A stretch of DNA of 64,000 nucleotides. Source: Lucifuga dentata (Eukaryota; Chordata; Actinopteri; Ophidiiformes; Bythitidae). Position numbers and translations under genes: made by a program. The stretch is from contig VXCM01001488.1 of assembly GCA_014773175.1 (NCBI GenBank), positions 30,125-94,124 on the forward strand, read 5' to 3'. Below are positions 45,042 to 53,961 of this stretch, one piece after another (position 1 is the first letter of the stretch; each line of letters begins with the position of its first letter). The notes under the pieces are model-generated. The model was given only the letters and a program-made list of their open reading frames with translations. It was not told the origin of the DNA and searched no databases.

Positions 45042-45095
45042 GGGGAGAGCAGGTGAGGTCAGGCCAGGCCTAATTAAAGCTTTGATCCTCCAAAT
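42955..45095. other. tjp2 first intron, microsatellites, no gene seen
   Basis: Includes CA runs at about 43200-43245, 44672-44706 and 44971-45040, a poly-G block with N at 43369, a poly-T block with N at 43997, and a dispersed repeat at 43780-43870 (inverted copy at 6316). No coding signal. Confidence 0.55.
43566..43606. repeat. Perfect 19-bp inverted repeat, 3-base loop
   Basis: Bases 43566-43584 (CAGCCTGCCATTAGTGCCC) pair exactly with 43588-43606. The loop is GTG. Confidence 0.92.
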
Positions 45096-45100
45096 TCAAC

Positions 45101-45654
45101 TTAAAGGGCCATATCGTGATTTTGCTGCATACATGTTACATTACTGCCAACCATTTTCCAAACAGACTACTGGAGAGGTAAATTTAAAATTGCTTTTCCT
45201 ACCTTCCAGATTGCCATTAGTTACAGCTCCTTCCAGTAAGATAAAATCAACTTGTAGAGACTTAAAACTCGCTTGAGATTTGTAATCCATCACAGAGAAC
45301 AACATGTCTATTAGGTTTTTTTGTCAAAGTAACTTTATTTAACTGATCCAACATGGAGCTGCACAGAAGATGTATTTCTCCGCCAGGAAATATAGTCCCA
45401 GGAGAAGATGGCTTTTACTGAGAAATTAAAATGACCATGCTTTCTAATCATGCACAAGTGTTAGAAGGTGAAATGCTGAATTTTAAGGTTGGTGTGTCAC
45501 CTGAACATTTGATTTTGAAAAATTAGAAGATTTAAAAACCAACAAGAAAACTAAAATACGATTTTATATTTTGGAACTTAGTTGTCAGTACCGTAACATG
45601 TATGCGGCATATATTGGGCTCAAACATGCACGATCACCAGTATGGTCCTTTAAA
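45101..45654. mobile_element. Family A MITE, copy A11
   Basis: Ends CTTAAAGGGCCATATC and CCAGTATGGTCCTTTAAAT. Internal words AGGAAATATAGTCCCAGGAGAAGA are shared with A5. Confidence 0.82.
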
Positions 45655-45904
45655 TTAAAACAAAATATTGAACATGAAGAGAAAATCAGCTCCTATCTGC
45701 ACTGTCAGCATTTAGAAAAAGCAGTTTTACAGCATCTGAATTTATATTCCAGACTACAGCGCGTATTAAAGCTCTTTATAGGCTCACTCTAGATAATTGC
45801 ATTTCATTAATTAGACGTAGACGCCCTGAGGAAAAGACATCAGTGCACTCCTCTCTCTCCATGTCTCTCTCTCTCTGCTATCTATCCATTCATCCATCTA
45901 TCTC

Positions 45905-46320
45905 TGCGTGTCCCACCAGTTGGAGCAGACAGGAATTCCCAGCGGGAGCGTAAAGGACCACCAGGCTCCTCCCTTCAAGCTCTTCAGGGACGAGCCCCCT
46001 CAGCTGGATCTGGGGCCCCCCACCATCACCGCTGCCTCCCCTTTCCCCACAGCCATCTGAGCCCCCCATCTTTGCCAACCCGGCCTGCCTGCATCGATGC
46101 CAGCTGGGGTAGCTGGTGCAGCAGCCGGTCGGCAGCCAGTCCAGACTCATGATCAGCGGCGGCGGGGGGTTCTTCCTCAGTGCACCTGTGGCCGGAGCGG
46201 CGGTGGTTTGGTTGTTCCTCATGCCCTGTCAAACCCACAGCCCTGGCTAACAAAATCCTGCCTGAGCATGGTTCAGGTTGGGGATGGCATCGAGTAGTGA
46301 GTGTAAGCGAGTCAGCTTCC
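45905..46320. other. GC-rich block with unexplained open frames near the tjp2 start
   Basis: A GC-rich island in an AT-rich region, 120-600 bases downstream of the candidate start exon. On the plus strand one frame reads LEQTGIPSGSVKDHQAPPF, then KLFRDEPPQLDLGPPTI, and stops near 46058. The minus strand is also open for about 110 codons (45890-46222). It may be a conserved promoter-proximal element, an old retrocopy, or an unrecognised exon. I cannot name a protein. Confidence 0.3.
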
Positions 46321-46438
46321 CCGCAGGCATGAGTGCTTAATCTCGCTGCCGTGGCGTCCTACCTCCAATCTGGATAAGCCTGCGTGTGCAGCTTAGCCCT
46401 GAGGAAGGAGGAGAGACTAAAAATAACAGCCAACTCAC

Positions 46439-46531
46439 AGCGCCTCCGCCACCTCCTTCTCCTCGGGTCCCGCGGAGAGTCCGGAGAGCTCGCACCACGC
46501 TCCTCCACTTCCTGCGGAGGCCGGATGACAT
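46439..46531 (-). CDS. tjp2: Candidate tjp2 start exon (alternative N-terminus)
   Basis: ATG at 46531 opens MSSGLRRKWRSVVRALRTLR, then GTRGEGGGGGA, and a GTGAGT donor follows at 46438. It leaves in phase 0 and joins [11 protein letters not shown] of the next exon in frame. The basic, Trp-containing start resembles an N-terminal form I recall for vertebrate ZO-2 isoforms, but from memory only. It lies in a locally GC-rich region, as expected of a first exon. No TATA box was seen. The intron to the next exon is about 8.8 kb. Confidence 0.5.
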
Positions 46532-46539
46532 GGCCAGGT

Positions 46540-46760
46540 AGGGTCCCCAGGTTCAAAGGGAGAGAGCGGTTCCAGAGCTGGCAGACAGACCACTCCTCCT
46601 ATCCTACCTCCTCCCTCTGTGTCCCTCTGCTTTTCTCTCTCTCAGTCTCTGACTCTCTCTTACTCTCTCACTCTCTCTCGCACACACACTTGTGGCACCA
46701 TAGCTGAGAACATTGTAAAGACTGCGTTCTTTTCCTGACCACACACACACACACACACAG
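46540..46760 (-). promoter_or_regulatory. Probable tjp2 upstream/promoter region
   Basis: If the candidate start exon is right, this is the 5' flank. It contains a pyrimidine-rich (CTCT)n stretch at about 46595-46680 and a CA run at 46739-46760. There is no clear core promoter element. Confidence 0.3.
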
Positions 46761-46968
46761 AGTCTATATTCCTTTGCCTCAGATGAATTCTAACCTCAAA
46801 CCTCAAGTCCAGTCCTAAACCTCGTTTTACTCACAACTACATGTATGACTTTAACCCTTACTCTTATCTAAATCTAATCCTAAATCTCATTTTCATCAAA
46901 AAGTTCTTCCTCTAAATAAAACATAATCTCTACTCTGATCTCAGGCTGTGATAAAGCCTTAAAACAAC

Positions 46969-47794
46969 AAGTGTTTCCCATACATAGACTAAACTTGGAC
47001 GGCCCACCCAGGTAAATGAAGACCCGCCCATGTTTCACAGGACAACCCAACCTTAAAAAAAAAAATACACATTAAATAATGTTGTCAAACCGCTGACCAA
47101 AACATTGCTAAAATATGGAATAAATTTGTGATCTTACCATTGTTTTTAAGGTAAAAGTATCCTAAAAAGATCCCATGATTAGGTTTTGTCACCATTAATC
47201 CATTTTCAGCAAATNAAGGTAAAAGTATCCTAAAAAGATCCCATGATTAGGTTTTGTCACCATTAATCCATTTTCAGCAAATTCCCTGTAGACCAGCATC
47301 TATCTCCTTCCTTATGAGCATACCGTAAAAGCTCAAACAGTGGCACGTCCTTTTTTTTTTTTTTAAACCAGGCTTTTATTCCAGCCAGGTCATTATTTCT
47401 AATTTTAAAATATATATAACCTCCATGCTTCTCACCAAAGTTTACCTCTGCTGTGTTATAGTTAATTAGTTTCTTTAGTTTTCCTTTAAAACCCTGCTGA
47501 GGTTGAATTAAAATATGTTCATTGTGTTACTGTGGTTGCCTAGCAACCACTAGTATACAGTCTGCTAGCGGCCATTTTCAACTAGATCTGAGAGGTTTTT
47601 GCTTGTTCTTTGCACCATTAAAGCCAAATAGTCATGTTAAACTTTTGTTCTTTTGTTGGAATCTACTATTACACAGTTATCCATTTTTATGGTTTGTTTA
47701 TTTATTCATGGGGGGGGCGTTGTAAGAATAGGATTGCATCTGTTGGATGCCTGCCTACCACCACAAGTACATTTTCAACCTGTGGGAAACACTG
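46969..47794. mobile_element. hAT-like element, copy D1
   Basis: The left end CAAGTGTTTCCCATACATAG and right end GTGGGAAACACTG are inverted repeats (CAGTGTTTCCCA type, usual for hAT). Internal GGCGGCCCACCCAGGT-type words recur in D2. An assembly duplication lies at 47148-47282. Confidence 0.7.
47148..47282. repeat. Assembly duplication around N 47215
   Basis: The 67 bases at 47148-47214 are repeated exactly at 47216-47282. Confidence 0.9.
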
Positions 47795-47879
47795 AATATA
47801 ATGATATCTAAAGTATTTTTGTAATAATGATATTCAAGACAATATGAAGAATGTAACACTTAACAATGTTGTATTAGTG

Positions 47880-49375
47880 ATTACAGAAGTAAACAGTACT
47901 GCAAATTGTAAAAATGTGCATAAACAGTATGTTTACATAAAAGTAGCACATTGGAGTGTTTCCTTCAGTAAAAGCAAAACTAAATCATGTAATATTTTAG
48001 CTTATAAACAATAAGTCTAATTAACTTGAGCTACTATGAAATGGAAGACAATCAAATGAGATTCAATGTGTGAAACATGTCACATTTTAGAGCTATGGAT
48101 TAGCTAACACACACACACACACATACAGTATGTGATTGAGGCAAAGAATTAAGCTGAAATGAGCGTAGCAGCTAAGCTAACATTGTTAATAAATTGGTGG
48201 CAGAGCATCTTTGAAAAGTATTTCCATGTCAGAATGTTGTATCTTGGGTGAAACTTTTTTTTAAAAAGCACCTTAAAGGACCATACCACACATTTTGCAT
48301 GTTTGAGTCTAATATATTCAATTTTCATACATGTCACGTTACTGACAATCATTTCCCAAAGCATACTACCAGAACGGTGAATTAAAAATGTTTTTCCTAC
48401 CTTCCAGACCTCCATTGGTTTCAGTTCATTCTGCTATTAAAATCAACTGTTGATACTGTAAACGTTCTTGGGATAGGTAATCCATCATCACCAACAAGAC
48501 GTGTATTCAGGTTTTTTTTTTTTAGAAGTTATGTAATTTTAGCGTTTAAGCTCAATAAAAAGTATGGAGTGAATGTATGCCTCCACCGGGGAATATAGTC
48601 CCAAAAGAAGACCTGTGTTTATGGAAAAATTTTAAGGACCATGACTTCATAAGGCTGTGTAACTATTAGCAGGAGAAACATGGATTTTTAAGGTGGGTGT
48701 ATCACTTGGATATTTGATTTTGAAAGATTAAGTGATTTTGCAAAATATCAAGAAAGCTGAAATACAGTTTTATCCTTTGAGAAATGATTGTCAGTAACGT
48801 AACATGTATGAAAATTGAATATATTAGGGTCAAACGTGTAAAATGGCCAGTATGTTTCTTTAAAGCTTCTTTTTGGAGGGGTGTCATAACTTTAACCAGA
48901 AAAAAAGTCACCGCTTAGCTAATTTCACTCCACCGTTAGCTTGTTCTGTCACAGGAAGTACAGCTAGCTAACATTCGAGCTGTGTTTGACTGAGTCAGAG
49001 TCACTTCCTGCTTGTTTGTGTTTCAAATCACCTGATTGGCTCTCGTCCTCATGTGACTTTCTTGGTATTCACCAGGTGTTTCTGCTTCAGGTGGAGAAAC
49101 TAATTTGTTGTGTTTCCATCTTTAGCTGTTAGCCAGTTAGCTTGTAGCTAAACCATTTCCAAACAACAGAGATAGCTTTTTATTGAGGAAAGAATTCATC
49201 AGGCTACTCACTACTTTCAAGCATGTATAGTTTCTTCTTCATGTGTATATATTATGAAAACATGTCAACAAGTCATCGCATCACGATATCATCAATATCA
49301 TATGACAAAATTTTAATTATAAAAACTAATATTGTATTATAATTAATAATATGATATGGCACAGCCCTAATAGGT
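47880..49375. repeat. Family E large repeat, copy E1 (with MITE A12 inside)
   Basis: Aligns by eye with 56600-57930: AAGTAAACAGTACTGCAAA, GCAGCTAAGCTAACA, AAAAGTCACCGCTTAGCTAATTTCA, CACAGGAAGTACAGCTAGCTAAC, GATTGGCTCTCGTCCTCATGTGAC, GGCTGTTAGCCAGTTAGCTTGTAG. The right end GGCACAGCCCTAATAG looks like a hAT terminus. No ORF. Confidence 0.7.
48273..48864. mobile_element. Family A MITE, copy A12, inside repeat E1
   Basis: Ends CCTTAAAGGACCATACC and CAGTATGTTTCTTTAAAG. Copy E2 at 56600-57930 lacks this insertion, so it gives the empty site. Confidence 0.85.
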
Positions 49376-49379
49376 AAAG

Positions 49380-50250
49380 CGTTCACTGAGCTAAAAATTC
49401 ATTAAATCAATCTACAATCTTATGTTGTCTTTGAGAAAATGTGAAAATTAAACACATGATTTGTTAAAAGGCAAAGACATGCTGATCCAGCAATATGGTT
49501 AATGAAGAGCCGTTCTCATGGTGTGATTATTTGGGGTAATCTTATTTTTTAACATTCTCCATCAGTGCTGAGCCCTAACGAAGCCTCAGTTTGCTCTGTG
49601 GATGATAATTAGCCTGTTAGCTACACATCAGCTGTAATCAGCGTGAGAATGAAGCTGTGCGGGGGAAATCATTTAATGAATTATGGTGGAACATGAGCAG
49701 CAGCTCCACGCGATCTTCTGCTGCTTCAACAATCTGCCGTCAGCAGTGCACACGACTGTACGCACATATATGACTGCATGCACATGTATGACTGCACGCA
49801 CATTGCTGCATTTTGTTCCTTTAGTTTGACAGTTACTATAATAACTTCGTCCTCTAATGCAACAATGACCTACACTCATAAACCGAGCAGCAATTGATAG
49901 CAGCAATCAGACGAGTGGAGAAATGTCAATACAACACACACGCAGCCTGAAAGCTCTGCAGAGCTGATGAAGTTCTCTCTGACAGCAACACACAGAGATC
50001 ATGACTCCATCATGACTTCATGACGTCTTTACTTTACTGCTCAAATCACCGCTGGAGCTCCTTCCTGTTCCTGACTGACTATCAATACAACTCTGTGGCC
50101 CAATCGAAGGCTAACGTAGCTGCTGAATAAAAACTCGTGGAGTCAGATGTTTGTCTTATTGAACATATTTAATGAAGAATTTTTGATTAAGCGACAATAT
50201 GCAGTTCACAGGATGCGAGTTCATATCCTCGATGAGACAAACAATCAGGA
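49380..50250. other. Upstream of tjp2, no gene seen
   Basis: Contains a small tandem around 49755-49800 (TGACTGCATGCACATGTATGACTGCACGCACA). Nothing else recognised. Confidence 0.5.
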
Positions 50251-50620
50251 AACTTATAGGACCATACCAGCTATTTTGCATATTTGAGCCTAATATATTC
50301 AGTTTTCATACATGTTACATTACTGACAATCATTTCCCAAAGGATAAAACGTATTTCAGCTTTTCTGATATTTTGCAAAATCTCTCAATCTTTCAAAATC
50401 AAATATTCAAGTGATACACCCACCTTAAAAATCCATGTTTCTCCTGCTAATAGTTACACAGCCTTATGAAGTCACGGTCCTTTAAATTTTTCCATAAACG
50501 CAGGTCTTCTTTTGGGACTATATTCCCCAGTGGAGGCATACATTCACTCCATACTTTTTAATGCACTTAAATGCTAAAATTGCATAACTTCTAAAAAAAA
50601 AAAAGGCTGAATACACGTGT

Positions 50621-50714
50621 CAGTGTTTCACATACATTCGCTTACTTGGGCAGCCTGCCCAGGTTTCGTGGGACGACCCCAGCCTTAAAAACAATACAAC
50701 TCTGACACTGCTGT

Positions 50715-50745
<31 letters not shown>

Positions 50746-50774
50746 NAAAAACAATACAACTCTGACACTGCTGT

Positions 50775-50805
<31 letters not shown>

Positions 50806-50967
50806 ACACGCGCACACACATAGGCTGTACTTGGGCGGCCCCAACAAAGCGAAAGTGGAGAAAGCGAAACCGAATGTCTGACTGCTCCACTTTCTGTGTG
50901 CGTCCTGTTTCAAACACGCCACGCCACCCACTGCCACAAGTAAATTTTCAACCTCTGGGAAACACTG
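50621..50967. mobile_element. hAT-like element D2 inserted in MITE A13
   Basis: CAGTGTTTCACATACATTCG at the left and CTGGGAAACACTG at the right. Shares CAGCCTGCCCAGGTTT and GCCACCCACTGCCACAAGTAAATTTTCAACC with D1. Includes an assembly duplication around N 50746. Confidence 0.75.
50687..50804. repeat. Assembly duplication around N 50746
   Basis: About 58 bases (AAAAACAATACAACTCTGAC ... CACACT) are repeated on both sides of the N, including a CA run. Confidence 0.85.
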
Positions 50968-51189
50968 CATCTTGTTGGTGATGATGGATTACCTATCCCA
51001 AGAACGTTTCATGTATCAACAAGTTGATTTTAATAGCAGAATGAACTGAAACCAATGGAGGTCTGGAAGGTAGGAAAAACATTTTTAATTCACCGTTCCA
51101 GTAGTATGCTTTGGGAAATGATTGTCAGTAATGTAACATGTATGAAAATTGAATATATTCAAACATGCAAAATGAGTGGTATGGCCCTT

Positions 51190-51645
51190 TAATCAACTGG
51201 GGAGCAATCTGCACGTCGTTCACCTCGTTGCCTAAACTCCTGCTGTCCTGCTTCTTGTTCAGCACGCAGAACGGAGAGCTGATGTAGCATCAAGAAGCAG
51301 AACGCATCCTGCTGACATTTCACCATAAAGTTGCATTTCTGCCACATCACAGTTGTGCTGCACAATTCAGGAAATTCCTCTATGCTGGTTATGAGCTTCT
51401 CCTCCAATGTTATGTCACTTCTGCTTATGTCACATTCAAATGTTCTCTTGTTGGGTTTCGCCTTGGAAAGGTCAAAGTAGACAGGTCAAAGTTGAACGTG
51501 GTTGAACTTTCACCGCAGCGACAGAGGTTAGAATCTGAGAGGTGTTTCGCTGAAGGCTGCGTCATCGTGAGTTTGGGAGTCACATTCAGCTCCCAGTACA
51601 AAATAACGGGACGCCCAGCTCAGCAGCTTAGCATGTGAAAGTGTC
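51190..51645 (-). mobile_element. PIF/Harbinger-like element with MADF-type ORF, copy H2
   Basis: On the minus strand ATG near 51407 opens MEEKLITSIEEFPELCSTT and stays open for 72 codons. EEKLI ... FPELxxTT matches the start of a MADF domain as found in Harbinger-linked proteins. The end CTTTCACATGCTAAG (reverse strand, 51641) matches the terminus of copy H1 at 31035. The other end is obscured by the adjoining MITE. Confidence 0.6.
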
Positions 51646-51649
51646 CTTG

Positions 51650-52250
51650 CTGTGTTCAGGTGAAGCTTTCAACAGACGATCATGGAGGTCAATCTGTGTC
51701 TTTGCAGCTGGCCTTGTTGTGTCTGAACTCAAAATACAAAGATGTCAGAACATGTTTGTCCATCAAACGTCCATCCACAGCTACATTTTCACCAGGCTGC
51801 TTAGAAGTCTGGTAAAGATATTCATGATGTCTGGAGGATGAGTTATAATCATTACTCACTATTTTGATGTCTTCCTGACCTTTCCTCTAGTGGCTCCTCC
51901 AGGACTAATGCTTCATTTGTGTATAAAAGCATCTAAATCACATGACTGCATTTGTGTTTCCCAGAGGATGAAACCGATTTCTATTCTGAACAAATGAGAG
52001 AAAAAAAAAAAGGAAAGAGAGCAGCACGGCTGGGTGTTGTCACGCTGTAAAATGGATGACGCATCAGTGTCTGCTGTTAATAATTCATACTTTCAAAGTG
52101 TACAGTAAGATGCTTCCCTCTGTAGAGGAAAAGGTGACGTGCTTCTTTAACGTGTGCACTTTAAAATTATGACATCATTACAAGACCACATGTAGAACTG
52201 TCAGCAACACCTAACTAATATTTCCTCAGTCAAGGGGACAGAATTATGAA
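51650..52250. other. Upstream of tjp2, no feature
   Basis: No repeat family, ORF or motif was recognised. Confidence 0.5.
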
Positions 52251-52252
52251 GA

Positions 52253-52298
52253 GACATTAAAGTAAAAGGAGCTTTAATGCTCCTTTTACTTTAATGTC
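52253..52298. repeat. Perfect 20-bp inverted repeat, 6-base loop
   Basis: Bases 52253-52272 (GACATTAAAGTAAAAGGAGC) pair exactly with 52279-52298. The loop is TTTAAT. Confidence 0.92.
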
Positions 52299-52639
52299 GT
52301 TGGGTTTTAGGGCTTTTTTCAGACATTGTTTGCTCTGGTCTGAATCAGGCACTAAATTATTACAACACTGTGCTTACCACTTGGTTCAGTTTCACACAAG
52401 AAAACATCAAATCAAATCAAAATATATCAGCAAAAGTCATGTGAGAACACTCTCTCTGCTCATTGGTCAGAAATGTCTGGGGGCGGAGAAAGAAAATCAT
52501 AAAAGAAAAAGCTGATAATGCTGTAAAAACTAAATAACATGAACAAAGACAGAATTATGATCCTTTTCTAGTCATAGCATCATCTGATCCATAAAGAAGA
52601 AAACTATGACAGCAGAAGCTGAATCTGACTTCAAGACAA

Positions 52640-52850
52640 TGTGTGGAAAACCACATGTTGCTTCACATGATGTGAAGAAGACGTGCTGCCTTCACACACT
52701 GAATAGGAGAATGGAGCAACATGCTGAGAACATACAAGCACACGCTAACCTGAACACATGTTCATCTGAACACGTGTTAGGGAAGACAAGTTACCACCAG
52801 TTTCAGAGCATCCGTTGGATTCGCTAATCAAACTTGGTGTTTACTTAACA
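52640..52850 (+). repeat. Family E-associated fragment
   Basis: GAGCAACATGCTGAGAACATACAAGCACA and CATCTGAACACGTGTTAGG recur near 30290-30350. Partial copy only. Confidence 0.5.
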
Positions 52851-52859
52851 TTAATCATG

Positions 52860-53906
52860 CACACAGAGCCATCTCTGGTTCTGGATCAATCCATAGATCA
52901 ACAGATTCTGCTGACCTGAAAATGCTCTCAGTGTGTTTTTTTGGTTCACATCAGGTGTGATCGCTGTGTTCAGACCTGCACAGACGAACCAAACCGAGAG
53001 GAAATAAAACCTGAGTCAAGCTGGTCCCCAACTAACATGAAACTCCAGGAAAATAGCTTTTTTTTTTTTTAATTAATTAGCATTAGGAATTTTATTTTAT
53101 TAATTAGCATTAGGGAATTAGCAGTTTGTTCTGTTAAAATGTTAACTTGTGCTGCTATCATTTTTTCATTTTTTAGATATTAGAGAATATTTTATAAGTC
53201 ATTCTGAGGTCACCTAGGCCCCCGAACCTGCTCCAAATTGACCCCAAATGGTCTTGTTTGTTTGTGCTGACTGGTTGGAGGGCTGAGTGACCTCATAACG
53301 AGCCATAAAATATTCTTTAATATGTAAAAAATGATAACAGCACAAACAAAAATTTTAACAGCACAAGCCAGACGTAGCTCAAACGTCAGACTATTTTCCC
53401 AGAGTTTTGCATTAAGTTGGGGTCCAAACTTTACTCATGTGGAAACAACTCCTTGTCTGAATGAAATGAATTTATAATTTAACATGCGTGATAGTAATGT
53501 TCAGTCAGTAAATACTTCACATAGTTTAGTTATGATAATAAATTATTCATTGATGTCTCTCACATGTTCTCATTATTGAACATATGAGATAATTCACCTC
53601 ATCAAACTAAAATAAATGATTAGGCTGCGTTTTAGTGAAAGAGCTGAAATTTATGGTGAAAATCATATTCTGGAGAAAATCATAAATACTGTAAATTATT
53701 AAAAAAATAAATTGGTGTAAACTATGAGTCGTGACTGAGTTAAAAACAGTTTTGTAATTTGTTTTTCTTCTCGTCTTTATTACTGTTATTTCCTGCAGCG
53801 ACCCAATTTCTCAGGGTTGATTAAAGTTTAACTTGTGTTACATCATTACCGCTAGTCAGCGTGTCCCTGTTCTATGGTAACAAACGCTGAGACATGGAGG
53901 AGGGAG

Positions 53907-53961
<55 letters not shown>

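Larger units (their letters stand above)
74..46531 (-). other. tjp2: tjp2 (ZO-2) gene, 5' part, 14 exons, continues off the left edge
   Basis: ZO-2 is a membrane-associated guanylate kinase scaffold that links tight-junction claudins and other partners to actin. Exons, in transcription order: 46531-46439 (candidate), 37608-37555, 37248-37124, 35660-35558, 33444-32931, 31881-31778, 29799-29584, 21485-21380, 20684-20566, 18647-18584, 17083-16933, 15847-15739, 7997-7778, 258-74. All have AG acceptors and GT donors, and every junction phase matches once a 62-base assembly duplication in the 29.6 kb exon is removed. Together they give about 700 codons. The domain order PDZ1, RS-rich linker, PDZ2, linker, PDZ3, SH3 fits the ZO family. 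The RS-rich first linker and the SH3 wording ([19 protein letters not shown]) favour ZO-2 over ZO-1 or ZO-3. Teleosts carry tjp2a and tjp2b; I cannot tell which this is. The guanylate-kinase core and C-terminus are outside the window. Confidence 0.95.
50254..51193. mobile_element. Family A MITE copy A13, split by hAT-like element D2
   Basis: The left part runs from TTATAGGACCATACC to GGCTGAATACACGT (about 50617), and the right part resumes at CTTGTTGGTGATGATGG (50971) to GTATGGCCCTTTAA. Other copies read straight through this join (GAATACACGTCTTGTTGG). Confidence 0.82.

Noticed and set aside
46337..46556. 65-codon minus frame in another register over the candidate start exon
   Set aside because: It does not join the PDZ1 exon in frame, whereas the MSSGLRRKW frame does.
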